From the NCBI GenBank assembly GCA_002413705.1, contig DHXN01000011.1, forward strand, positions 1 to 64,000: DNA of 64,000 nucleotides, written 5' to 3'. This DNA is from Candidatus Nomurabacteria bacterium UBA5155. GTDB taxonomy: Bacteria > Patescibacteriota > Minisyncoccia > Phycocordibacterales > UBA9973. Positions 39,155 to 48,235 of the stretch are shown piece after piece (within the stretch, counting starts at the first letter, position 1; the number at the start of each line of letters is the position of its first letter). The notes beneath the pieces are model-generated. The model ran no database searches, was not told the origin of the DNA, and saw nothing but the letters and a program-made list of their open reading frames with translations. Made by a program: the position numbers and the translations under genes.

Positions 39155-40660
39155 ATGAATACTCGTCCTCGAATAAGCACTACTACACATTCCGATCCAT
39201 ATTCCCTCAGTTTATTCGGGCGTAGTATTCATGGCGTGTATGAACATTGCATTGCGGCAAAATCTGAAAATGAAGACATTAAACGCCAAGAATTTATTCT
39301 GAATGTTATTCTTTGTTGCATTATTCCCTTTCTGATCGCGCTCGACGTTGTCGTTGCCACAAATACCATCCGAGAAGGTGTGCAGTATCACGGCATTTCA
39401 TTTTTGAAATTTAGTAGCATTGTATTGGTCGCCATGTACTTGCTGTTACTTTCTCGAAAAGGATTCTATAGAATAGCTATCTACGTTTTCTTGACATTGT
39501 ATTTCATTGCAACCACCTACGGAGCAGCACATTGGGGCGTGGAACTTCCCATGGTTGCCATCAGTTACACGGTCATGATTGTCATCTCCAGTATATTAGT
39601 CTCAACTCGATTTGCTTTTTTGTTCACCACTATTATTTCATTGACCATTGTATTGATAACGTATTTGCAAATACATAATGTACTTCATCCGATACTGCAT
39701 TGGAAAATTGCCACTATTCAAAATACAGATTCAATCGAGTTGGCAATCATTTTCTTTTTGGTAGTGGGCATATCTTGGCTTTCTAATAGAGAAATTGAAC
39801 GTTCTTTAAAACGTGCCCATGCTTCCGAAAAAGCACTGCTCGAAGAGCGAGATTTATTGGAAATAAAAGTTGAAGAGCGCACAAGAAAATTGAAAGAAAC
39901 ACAAGGAGATAAAATATCGCAACTCTATAAATTTGCAGAATTCGGTAAACTCTCATCAGGTATATTTCATGATCTTATGAATACGTTGAATGTTGTAGTG
40001 ATCAACGCGACTCGAGTCGAGGACTCTCCTGAGCATTTACCTGAATTTAAAAATTATCTCCATAAAACGGTGGCCGCCAGTAAGCGAATGGGTATCTATA
40101 TCGACAGTGTGCGAAAACAAATTGCTGATAACAATGCTCTTACGGCATTTTCTTTAGAACATGAAATCAGTGATGCAATTGATATCTTGCACTATCGTGC
40201 TCGTGAAGCGCAGGTGGTTTTCAATCTGCATGCAAAAGATGACATTGTTATCAATGGTAATGCATTTAAATTTTATCAAGTTGTGTTAAATCTTTTATCC
40301 AATGCAGTAGATGCCTGTGAACACACCGGTCGCCAAAATACCATTAATATAATCATTGCCATGGGATCTGATAAAAAGAGTGCCACGCTGATTATTCGAG
40401 ATAACGGTTGTGGTATTCCCATCTCTAATATCGACACCATCTTCAATCAGTTCTTCACGACCAAATCATACGGCAAAGGTATGGGGCTAGGACTCTCTCA
40501 AACAAAACAAATAGTTGAACAAGAATTTGACGGTACCATCAAAGTTACTAGTACTGAACACAAAGGCAGCACATTTATTATTACTTTCCCATTTATATCT
40601 AATGATGCATCAGAAATTCAAGAATCCAAATCAGAAACAAATACAAATAGCATGTCATAA
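39155..40660 (+). CDS. Six-TM sensor histidine kinase
   Basis: 501 aa. Six TM helices (about residues 48-210) with short loops form a membrane-embedded sensor. A coiled coil (about 215-255) leads to a DHp helix with His272 in SGIFHDLMN, and the HATPase domain has NLLSNAVDACEHTG (N box), DNGCGIP (G1) and GKGMGLGLSQTKQIV (G2). With no large external domain, it probably senses a membrane-soluble or small ligand. The response regulator at 38243 is its likely partner. Its last 56 nt overlap the terpene-synthase-like gene. Confidence 0.92.
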   Translation: MNTRPRISTTTHSDPYSLSLFGRSIHGVYEHCIAAKSENEDIKRQEFILNVILCCIIPFLIALDVVVATNTIREGVQYHGISFLKFSSIVLVAMYLLLLSRKGFYRIAIYVFLTLYFIATTYGAAHWGVELPMVAISYTVMIVISSILVSTRFAFLFTTIISLTIVLITYLQIHNVLHPILHWKIATIQNTDSIELAIIFFLVVGISWLSNREIERSLKRAHASEKALLEERDLLEIKVEERTRKLKETQGDKISQLYKFAEFGKLSSGIFHDLMNTLNVVVINATRVEDSPEHLPEFKNYLHKTVAASKRMGIYIDSVRKQIADNNALTAFSLEHEISDAIDILHYRAREAQVVFNLHAKDDIVINGNAFKFYQVVLNLLSNAVDACEHTGRQNTINIIIAMGSDKKSATLIIRDNGCGIPISNIDTIFNQFFTTKSYGKGMGLGLSQTKQIVEQEFDGTIKVTSTEHKGSTFIITFPFISNDASEIQESKSETNTNSMS

Positions 40661-42467
40661 CGCGCTTCAATTCATAGGATCACAATCAGAGCAGTCAGTA
40701 TTTTACAACGGCCTTATTGTTGCCGCGCTTAAACATATAGACACTGAAGGAAGTCGCTTTATAAAACAAAAAGCTGTAGCGATACTGTTAGCAAAAAAGA
40801 GTGTTGCGTGGTCATTTAGCTACGGCGATTCATACCCCGATGATTTGGATGACACTTGTATTGCCTTGAATGCTATGTATCAAGTTACTCCGGAAATTAT
40901 CACCGAAGAAGTCTTGGCATCCATCACCTCGATACTTATCGCAAATGAATATGCAGCCGGTGGTCCGTATCAAACATGGATACTGCCCGATCACCCGCAA
41001 CAGTGGCACGATATTGATGTGGTAGTAAATAGCAATATCGCTTTATTTTTATCACAGTTTGGTATCGTTCTTCCGAAACTGCAAGAATATTTTGATGATC
41101 TAATTTTGCAAAAAAAATGTACATCACAGTATTATTATCATGAGATCATTGTTATATATTTTCTGGCGCGAGCCTATACTGGTGTACACAAAGACCTGCT
41201 TATTAGCACTATTTTGCAAAGCCAATCTGTTAACGGCAATTGGGGAAATCCCCTCTTCACCGCATTGGCAGTTAGTTCGCTCATACAACTTGGCGTACCG
41301 GCCGATAGGCTCGATGCTGCCATAGCATATCTGTTAGAAAGTGAAACTGATGGCAGATGGTCATCTCAGCCATTTTTTATTGAGTCTGTATACAATGATG
41401 AAATTACTTACAGCAGTTGTGATGCTCATGTCAGCGCTTGTTGTGTTGAAGCATTGACATTATATCTCCGTGAAATGAGGAGAAATCAGCACACCGATAA
41501 AAAAATTGATTTAGAACACAAAATGAATACTTTCATCACCGCAGTTCTGCATACATGTCAAAAAGTTTTTTCGCACACCTCACTTTTATTGCAAACACAA
41601 TTTTATCATTCATACACATTACTGACAGCAAAAGATCCCACTGATGAAATAACAATGTTATCGTATAATTTTACATATGCATTGCGATCCACATTCAGTA
41701 TCGAAGAACAAACACTTGTTGATTTGGCGGCATTGAATATATTGGGATGGGTTGGATATAGCACTTATGACGCCATACTCGACGGAGAAAATCAGATCGG
41801 CTATTTACCTATGGCAGGCTTGTGCATCCGCACAGTGTCAGATATCACTCATCATCTGATCAAAAATGATGATGATTACATGTATATTGATCGTATTCTT
41901 AGTGGTATTGCCACAAGTACAGCATGGGAATATGAACATTGTAAAATCAACAGCACTCTTCCTGATTATGGTTCATATGCGTGTTTGGCAGAAAAATCTC
42001 TCGGTCATGCATTGGGGCCTATCATTATCTGCTTGCTGTGCGGGCAATATGACCAAGCATATGTCGTGGAAAAATTCTTTTTACATTATCTCATCGCGCG
42101 ACAGCTCAATGACGACGCACATGATTGGGTTGAAGATCTGGAAAATGGATATATCAATAGTGTAAGCACAGATATTCTCAAAGCTTTCCAGCTACAGAGC
42201 GGTCAAACAGAGCTTGATCTTGCAAAACATATGCAATGGTTGCGAGATTATTTTTGGCAGCATCACATAGATATTGTCTCCGAAACTATCATCGACCATT
42301 GTGCCACTGCTCGAGAACAATTAAAAAAGATCACCATCTTGAGAGATGTGACCTTTTTGGAACAATTTCTTGTGCGACTTGAACATTCAGCGTTGCAAGC
42401 AGTCAGTGAACGAGACAGCACTAGAATTTTTCTCGCTCATTTCCTGAATACTACTGTGTTGAGGTAG
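40605..42467 (+). CDS. Terpene-synthase-like fusion: class II cyclase-type alpha-alpha barrel plus class I isoprenoid-synthase-like domain
   Basis: 620 aa from the ATG at 40605 (ATG at 40602 is equal). The N-terminal half shows squalene-cyclase/prenyltransferase toroid features: PDDLDDTCIALNAM (DxDDT at residues 80-84), a QW-like QSQSVNGNWG (about 205-214) followed by TALAVSSLIQLG. The C-terminal half is all helical with Asp-rich YDAILDGE (388-395) and NDDAHDWVEDLENG (502-515), as in class I isoprenoid synthases. No signal peptide or TM helix. I have no recognised family name for the whole. Function is inferred as terpenoid formation or prenyl-chain handling. It overlaps the kinase gene by 56 nt, so both must be made together. 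Confidence 0.75.
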   Translation: MHQKFKNPNQKQIQIACHNALQFIGSQSEQSVFYNGLIVAALKHIDTEGSRFIKQKAVAILLAKKSVAWSFSYGDSYPDDLDDTCIALNAMYQVTPEIITEEVLASITSILIANEYAAGGPYQTWILPDHPQQWHDIDVVVNSNIALFLSQFGIVLPKLQEYFDDLILQKKCTSQYYYHEIIVIYFLARAYTGVHKDLLISTILQSQSVNGNWGNPLFTALAVSSLIQLGVPADRLDAAIAYLLESETDGRWSSQPFFIESVYNDEITYSSCDAHVSACCVEALTLYLREMRRNQHTDKKIDLEHKMNTFITAVLHTCQKVFSHTSLLLQTQFYHSYTLLTAKDPTDEITMLSYNFTYALRSTFSIEEQTLVDLAALNILGWVGYSTYDAILDGENQIGYLPMAGLCIRTVSDITHHLIKNDDDYMYIDRILSGIATSTAWEYEHCKINSTLPDYGSYACLAEKSLGHALGPIIICLLCGQYDQAYVVEKFFLHYLIARQLNDDAHDWVEDLENGYINSVSTDILKAFQLQSGQTELDLAKHMQWLRDYFWQHHIDIVSETIIDHCATAREQLKKITILRDVTFLEQFLVRLEHSALQAVSERDSTRIFLAHFLNTTVLR

Positions 42468-42699
42468 TATGAGAACTGTCAGTGGTTGTAGTAGTGGTTT
42501 GCTGATAGCTCGTCACCGGAGTAGTGGTGGTATACACATGTGTTGTTCCTGAAATCGGCATAGTTTGCTCCACTTGCGTAGTGCCAGTAGTTGTGGGGAA
42601 ATAATAATAAATACCGTGTGGCAATAAGTACACCACGGCGATAATGATAAGGATGATAATCATTACAATAATAAGGGCTCGATTTGTGTGATCATGCAT
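42451..42699 (-). CDS. Small TM protein with Thr-rich tail, 82 aa
   Basis: Residues 9-33 form one TM helix (IIVMIIILIIIAVVYLLP). The rest is a low-complexity Thr/Ser-rich segment (TTTTPVTSYQQTTTTTTDSS) that should face outward and could be glycosylated. It overlaps the end of the terpene-synthase-like gene by 17 bp on the opposite strand. The start ATG is near a poor -10 (TACTGT). No family can be assigned to such a sequence. Confidence 0.55.
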   Translation of the reverse strand: MHDHTNRALIIVMIIILIIIAVVYLLPHGIYYYFPTTTGTTQVEQTMPISGTTHVYTTTTPVTSYQQTTTTTTDSSHTTSTQ

Positions 42700-42749
42700 A
42701 TAATACAGTAAAGCACGTTTTGCGATTTTCGTATATACTATAAATTCAG

Positions 42750-43616
42750 ATGGGAAATAAACATCTCAATTTAATTAAAGAAACTTTTTCACACTGGCAG
42801 GACAAAGAGGCTTCACGAATGGGAGCAGCTATTTCTTACTATGCGATTTTTTCTATTGCCCCGTTACTTATCTTACTGATGGCCGTTGGTAGAATTATTT
42901 TTGACAGAAATACTACCACGACAACCATTGCTCGTGTACTAAATATAAGTGTTGGAAAAAATCTTTCGTCTGTTATCCAAACACTTATTAACAACAGCTA
43001 CCCTGTTCATACCGGGATCATCACCGCTATTGTCAGTGGTGTTGTCATCATCATCGCCGCACTCGGTGTCATTGCTGAACTTAACAATGATCTTGATGAG
43101 CTGTGGAAAATTCCTTCGGCTACACAAACGGTTCAAACAACAAGCCAAACAATATGGAATTTTGTAAAAAACCGACTGATCGCAGTGTTACTGATTTTGT
43201 TATTTGGCATATTATTTATTTTTCTTGCGGCATTTGGTGTGTTCACTTCATTCTTTCATTATTCATTGCCGGTTTTGCTGCAAAGTGGGTTAGCAATCAA
43301 TATCCTGAACGGCATCGTTACCCTATTGGGTGGGACATTTTTATTTGCAATTATTTATCGCATCTTGCCCGATACCAAGCTTCCTTGGAAAGAGCTAATT
43401 TGGGGCGCATTTATAACTTCGATTTTATTTCTGATCGGTAAATACTTAATCAGTTGGTACATCGAATCATTTGGTGGCACAGCTGAATATGGTGCAGCAG
43501 GTTCACTGGTAGGTTTATTGCTATGGGTATACTACTCCGCACAAGTATTCTTCATTGGCACGGCAGGAACATTTGTCTATTCAAAATTGTACGGACATCT
43601 TTCTAAAAGAGAATAA
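42750..43616 (+). CDS. YihY/BrkB-family membrane protein
   Basis: 288 aa with about six TM helices. Conserved phrases are GAAISYYAIFSIAPLLILL, AELNNDLDELWKIP, YRILPDTKLPWKELIWGAFITSILF and YGAAGSLVGLLLWVYYSAQVFFIGTAGTFVYSK. The family was first annotated as ribonuclease BN or virulence factor BrkB; its true role is unsettled (envelope or lipid-related). TATACT lies 10 nt and TATAAA 5 nt before the ATG. Confidence 0.93.
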   Translation: MGNKHLNLIKETFSHWQDKEASRMGAAISYYAIFSIAPLLILLMAVGRIIFDRNTTTTTIARVLNISVGKNLSSVIQTLINNSYPVHTGIITAIVSGVVIIIAALGVIAELNNDLDELWKIPSATQTVQTTSQTIWNFVKNRLIAVLLILLFGILFIFLAAFGVFTSFFHYSLPVLLQSGLAINILNGIVTLLGGTFLFAIIYRILPDTKLPWKELIWGAFITSILFLIGKYLISWYIESFGGTAEYGAAGSLVGLLLWVYYSAQVFFIGTAGTFVYSKLYGHLSKRE

Positions 43617-43622
43617 CCGTCA

Positions 43623-45377
43623 TTAGCTGGTGCGTTTTGCGTGCATCAACATATCGACAGCATTTGTCAGCGATCCAGCTGGGGTGATAGCACCGCCATT
43701 CACAAAAAATATTTCATCAGCATTTTGAATCGTGTTCAAACGATGAGCGATAATGACTTTAGTGGTTTGTTTTGGCAATTTCTCAATCACCTCTTCAAGC
43801 AACCGCTCTGTCACGGTATCAATATTTGCAGTCGCTTCATCCAAAATGATCAGGTCAGGTTTTCGCAATACGGCACGCATAAATGCGATAAGTTGTCGCT
43901 GTCCGAGACTGATACTTTCTCCGTTTTGATTGACTGGAGTTTTTAACCCATTTTCGAATTGCGCTAACAGGGGTAGCAGCTCTGTTTCTTTCAAGACTTC
44001 CACCAGTTGTTCAGATGTTGAGTCTTTATAAAGCGGATTGGAGTAAAAAATATTATCCCCCAGTGTTCCGGTGAACAAAAACGGTTCTTGTAAAATAAAC
44101 CCGATCTTTTGCGCGCGCGTGGCAGGATCGAGTGTCCGAATGTCGTTTCCTTCAAATAAAATAGTGCCTCCTGTCGGATCATACAGTCGTGCCATCAGTG
44201 AAGCAGTTGTTGTTTTACCTCCTCCTGTTGGTCCAACCAACGCATAGGTTTCTCCGGGATTGAGCGATACAGAAACATCGCGTAATACTTCCTTTCCATC
44301 CACATAGGTGAACCCCACCGTTTGAAATGATAAACGTGGCCCTGACAATGAATGTGCGGCAGATCCTGCGAGTAACGGCATGTCATTTTGCAATGAGACA
44401 ATGGCCGAAATACGATCCCAACTGGCCATAGCGGTTTGAAATGTTGCCCACAATGATGCCATTTGACGCAATGGGTCATAGAGACGATTAGCATAAGTGA
44501 TATAACTGATCAGAAAACCCAATGTGAAGTCACCGATTAAAATAAGATGGATACCGTACACCAACACGATCAGTTGTGCAGCATTGGATGCAAAACTATA
44601 AATAGTGACAAAGACATTGTTGGCAATTCCTGCTTTCACTGAGGTAATAAAATTTTTGTAATTTGCCGCTTCAAATTTTTCACGGAAATAGTCACGGCGA
44701 TTAAACGCCACAATCACTTTGAAATTTCCCAAACTTTCTTGAATCTCAGCACTCATACCACCGACTTCTTTCAAACTTTTAGCATTTTGTCGCTTCACCC
44801 ATGGAGACAGCACTTGCGTTAGAAGCAACACGATCACTAGCGGCACAAGCGCTGCCAAACCAAGACGAAAATTGATAGAAAGAATAAAAACAACCGCGCC
44901 AACAATCAAAAAGATATTACCAACGAATTGCATCAATGACTGCGAGAAAAATTGATTGAGATTATCAGTATCATTGTTGATACGAGAAATCAAATCACCG
45001 GCTTTGTTTTGATTGAAGAATGCAATGGGAAGTTGTTGCAGTTTTTCAAACACAGTGTTGCGCAACGAGAACAACAAACGCTGTCCAACACCACCCATCG
45101 TTTTGGTTTGAATATACGTTGCAATAAATGAACCAATATAAATAAGAAGCACAGTTGCGCTTGCCACTAACAATCCGTGAACCTGTTTTGTTTCGATATA
45201 TTTGTTTACCGCTTCACCAATCAACAATGGCGCAACCAATGTCAGCCCGGAGTTTATGATAATGGCAGCAAAGGTTATAAATAAACGCTGTCGCTCATAC
45301 TTCAATAACGGCAGCAATTTTTTAAGCGCCGCAAGCACTGACCCATTTTTCTTTTCTGTGTTAAGAGTGTAATTCAT
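43623..45377 (-). CDS. ABC exporter half (heterodimer, canonical Walker site)
   Basis: 584 aa: six TM helices then one ABC domain. Walker A is GPTGGGKTT and Walker B LIILDEATANID with a proper catalytic Glu and H-loop AHRL, but the signature reads ISLGQ instead of LSGGQ. The partner gene upstream has the opposite defects, so the two make one asymmetric heterodimer with a single competent ATP site. The genes overlap by 17 nt. Substrate unknown: lipid, peptide or drug. Position behind murG, ftsW and mraY suggests an envelope role. Confidence 0.92.
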   Translation of the reverse strand: MNYTLNTEKKNGSVLAALKKLLPLLKYERQRLFITFAAIIINSGLTLVAPLLIGEAVNKYIETKQVHGLLVASATVLLIYIGSFIATYIQTKTMGGVGQRLLFSLRNTVFEKLQQLPIAFFNQNKAGDLISRINNDTDNLNQFFSQSLMQFVGNIFLIVGAVVFILSINFRLGLAALVPLVIVLLLTQVLSPWVKRQNAKSLKEVGGMSAEIQESLGNFKVIVAFNRRDYFREKFEAANYKNFITSVKAGIANNVFVTIYSFASNAAQLIVLVYGIHLILIGDFTLGFLISYITYANRLYDPLRQMASLWATFQTAMASWDRISAIVSLQNDMPLLAGSAAHSLSGPRLSFQTVGFTYVDGKEVLRDVSVSLNPGETYALVGPTGGGKTTTASLMARLYDPTGGTILFEGNDIRTLDPATRAQKIGFILQEPFLFTGTLGDNIFYSNPLYKDSTSEQLVEVLKETELLPLLAQFENGLKTPVNQNGESISLGQRQLIAFMRAVLRKPDLIILDEATANIDTVTERLLEEVIEKLPKQTTKVIIAHRLNTIQNADEIFFVNGGAITPAGSLTNAVDMLMHAKRTS

Positions 45378-47106
45378 ATTTGTCAGTGCTTTGTTGCGAT
45401 TGATAAATTTGCACGTATTCCGGAGACTGTTCCATCAGTGCTGCATGAGTTCCTTCGGCCAAGAGTTCTCCTTCCATCATCACGATAATATTGTCGTACT
45501 CGGTAATGGAGGAAATTTTTTGCGTAATAGAAATAAGCGTCAGATCCGGATAGTTCTTTCTGACATTTGCTAAAATACTTTCTTCAGTGCGGGTATCAAC
45601 GCGTGCAGTGAAGTCATCCAAAAACAGAATACGCGGATTAAGTGCCAGAGCGCGCGCCAACATGATGCGCTGCTTCTGTCCTCCCGACAAACTGGCACCA
45701 CGTTCTGAAACAACCGTCTCAAGTCCTTGTGGCAATGATGCAATCAACCCTTCAAGTTCTGCGGTAACAATTGCTTTGTCCAGGTCTGCATCAGTGACAG
45801 ATGTGCTAAATGCAATATTTTCTCGAACTGTTGTGTTAAAAATTATACTGTCTTGAAACACAAACCCTATTTGCGCGTGCAGGCTTTTTTGATCGTATTC
45901 TTTTAACGGTATGTCATCAAAAAATACAGTACCGTCAGTTGCAGCCAGCAATCCTGTCATAACATACAGCAGTTGAGTTTTCCCGGCCGCAGTTGGTCCA
46001 ATAATGGCATTTTTAGTGGTAGGTTTAATGTTAAATGACACGTCTTTCACTGCATGTTTTTCTCCGTACTGAACAGAAATATTTTTTACCGTGATAGCTC
46101 CGGTCAGCGGAGTGGTCACTGTGCCATTTTCTGTTGGTACTGGAGCATCAAGCACTTTATACAAACGTTGGTATGAAGCATTGGCACGAGCGATGACATT
46201 ACTCATAAAACCGATAACCAAGATCGGGAAAATAAGAATGGCAATATAACTGTTGAATGCAGTGAAGCTACCGATGGTCATACCTCCGACAATGACTGAC
46301 TTTCCGCCGAAATACAACACCAACACAATAGCAACGTTGGCAACAAAACTAATAATTGGAATAAGTCCCGCAAAAAAACCGACGATCTTCAAACCATTAT
46401 CCTTGGCATCAGTGTTCACCTGTAAAAACTTTTCATATTCATGTTGCTGAGAATTCAAGACACGAATCAGTCCCGCACCCAAAATACTTTCATTAATGAC
46501 ATTATTCAGTCGATCGATAATCCCTTGTGTCTTCAAAAATAATGGACGTACTCTGCTCAATGTAAAGAAAAATGTTCCACCAATTACTGGAATGATGAGT
46601 AAGACGTATAATGCCAAATGCCAATTTAATCCGATCAATAAAATACTTGCTCCGATAATAATAAAAATAGAAGAGATGATTGACACCACTGCTTGCGAGA
46701 CGAAAACTTTGATCGCATCTGCATCAGAAGTGATATTGGTGAGCAACACGGAAGGATTAGCGGTTTGAATATATGAAAATGCCTGCATTGAAATCTTGCG
46801 CATCAATTCCTTGCGAAGATCACGGGCCACTCGTTCCGAAGCATAGGTCTGCACAATATTTTGGGCATAGGTGAAAATAAAAATGCCGATAGTCGCAATA
46901 ATAAATGTGATGATAGTGGTGTGGACCACCAGTGTGCCGTTAACAAAATGATCCAACGTGCTGGCAATAAGTTTTGGGATAAACAACGTAATTGCATTGC
47001 TAAATAAGGCTAAAATAATCAGCAAAATAAGCAAACTCCTGTATGGTATCAGGAGTGAAAAAATACTTGGCTGTTTTTGTGCTTCTGTTTTATTGTTCAT
47101 GCTCAA
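45361..47106 (-). CDS. ABC exporter half (heterodimer, degenerate Walker site)
   Basis: 581 aa: six TM helices and one ABC domain. The signature LSGGQKQR is canonical, but Walker B is ILFLDDFTARVD with Asp in place of the catalytic Glu, and the H-loop has Gln (SITQK). Walker A is GPTAAGKTQ. These changes mark the non-hydrolysing site of asymmetric exporters such as TM287/288 and LmrCD. It overlaps the end of murG by 17 nt, continuing the long minus-strand operon. Confidence 0.92.
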   Translation of the reverse strand: MSMNNKTEAQKQPSIFSLLIPYRSLLILLIILALFSNAITLFIPKLIASTLDHFVNGTLVVHTTIITFIIATIGIFIFTYAQNIVQTYASERVARDLRKELMRKISMQAFSYIQTANPSVLLTNITSDADAIKVFVSQAVVSIISSIFIIIGASILLIGLNWHLALYVLLIIPVIGGTFFFTLSRVRPLFLKTQGIIDRLNNVINESILGAGLIRVLNSQQHEYEKFLQVNTDAKDNGLKIVGFFAGLIPIISFVANVAIVLVLYFGGKSVIVGGMTIGSFTAFNSYIAILIFPILVIGFMSNVIARANASYQRLYKVLDAPVPTENGTVTTPLTGAITVKNISVQYGEKHAVKDVSFNIKPTTKNAIIGPTAAGKTQLLYVMTGLLAATDGTVFFDDIPLKEYDQKSLHAQIGFVFQDSIIFNTTVRENIAFSTSVTDADLDKAIVTAELEGLIASLPQGLETVVSERGASLSGGQKQRIMLARALALNPRILFLDDFTARVDTRTEESILANVRKNYPDLTLISITQKISSITEYDNIIVMMEGELLAEGTHAALMEQSPEYVQIYQSQQSTDKYELHS

Positions 47107-48223
47107 ACGCGATAGAAATAGCTTCTGTCGCGATCAATCGCGAAGCGTCCGGTTTATAGAATCCTTTTGCTCGCGCGGACATGGCATCATATTGATCTTT
47201 GTGTTGAAGGATCAAATCAATTTCACTTTTCAATACTGATGCGGTGAGGTTGGCTTGTTCAATGACCACACATGCGCCGGTACGAGCATAGTGATAAGCA
47301 TTTTTGCGCTGATGGTCTCCATGATACACATCCGAACTGCCGGGAATAATAATAGAAGGTTTGCCCCAAGCAGCAATTTCATACAACATTGATCCTGCCC
47401 GAGAAATAATAATATCAGTTGCACCGCCAAACATTTTTGTTTGCAGATCATTTAAATAAGGAAACACTTTGTATCGTGTTCGTTTTGTGTCTTGACCCAA
47501 TAAAACAGCGGCGTCAGTTTTTGTTTCTTCAAATGTTTTTGGCCCTGTTTGGTGAATAATTTGATACTGTTGCACCAGTTCAGGAAGCAGTGAAGTGATA
47601 GTGTCATTGATAATTTTTGCGCCAAGCGACCCGCCAATCACACCAATCACCGGCAATGTTGGATCAAGTTCAAAAAATTCTTTGGCGCCTTCGGTCGCAA
47701 CAAACGCAATGGATTTGCGCACTGGCTGACCAGTGAGTGAAATCTTTTTTTCATCAAAAAATTCTGCAGCTTCAGGGTATGACAGTGCCACGCGACGGGC
47801 AAACTTTCCTGACCACTTATTTACTCTGCCCGGCACAGTGTCAGACTCGTGAATGATGACCGGTATGCGCAAAATTTTTGCTGCCACCAAGACCGGAAAT
47901 GCCGCATACCCCCCCTTACTAATAATCACATCGGGGTACAAACTGAATAATTTGAATATCGCTCCCACTGTGCCAAAAGCGGTTTTAAACATATCAACGA
48001 AATTCTGCCATGAAAAATACACGCGAAGTTTGCCGGCGGTGATGGGAATAAAAGTGATAAATTGTTCATCAAGCTCTTTTTGATCGTATGGTCTGTCGGC
48101 CATATAATACAACTTGAAATTGGCAATTTTTTCCTCATCTGAAATACGGTTCAGTTCTTCAGCGATGGCAATCAGCGGATAAAAATGCCCTCCTGTTCCC
48201 CCACCTATCAGTAAAATCTTCAT
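47090..48223 (-). CDS. murG: MurG, lipid II-forming GlcNAc transferase
   Basis: 377 aa. The N-terminal IGGGTGGHFYPLIAIAEEL and DVIISKGGYAAFPVLVAAK motifs, IIHESDTVPGRVNKW and the donor-site segment ISRAGSMLYEIAAWGKPSIIIP are diagnostic of MurG. It transfers GlcNAc from UDP-GlcNAc to lipid I at the inner face of the membrane. It lies directly after ftsW. AGAGGTATT before the ATG may act as a weak Shine-Dalgarno. Confidence 0.95.
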   Translation of the reverse strand: MKILLIGGGTGGHFYPLIAIAEELNRISDEEKIANFKLYYMADRPYDQKELDEQFITFIPITAGKLRVYFSWQNFVDMFKTAFGTVGAIFKLFSLYPDVIISKGGYAAFPVLVAAKILRIPVIIHESDTVPGRVNKWSGKFARRVALSYPEAAEFFDEKKISLTGQPVRKSIAFVATEGAKEFFELDPTLPVIGVIGGSLGAKIINDTITSLLPELVQQYQIIHQTGPKTFEETKTDAAVLLGQDTKRTRYKVFPYLNDLQTKMFGGATDIIISRAGSMLYEIAAWGKPSIIIPGSSDVYHGDHQRKNAYHYARTGACVVIEQANLTASVLKSEIDLILQHKDQYDAMSARAKGFYKPDASRLIATEAISIAFEHEQ

Positions 48224-48235
48224 AATACCTCTATT

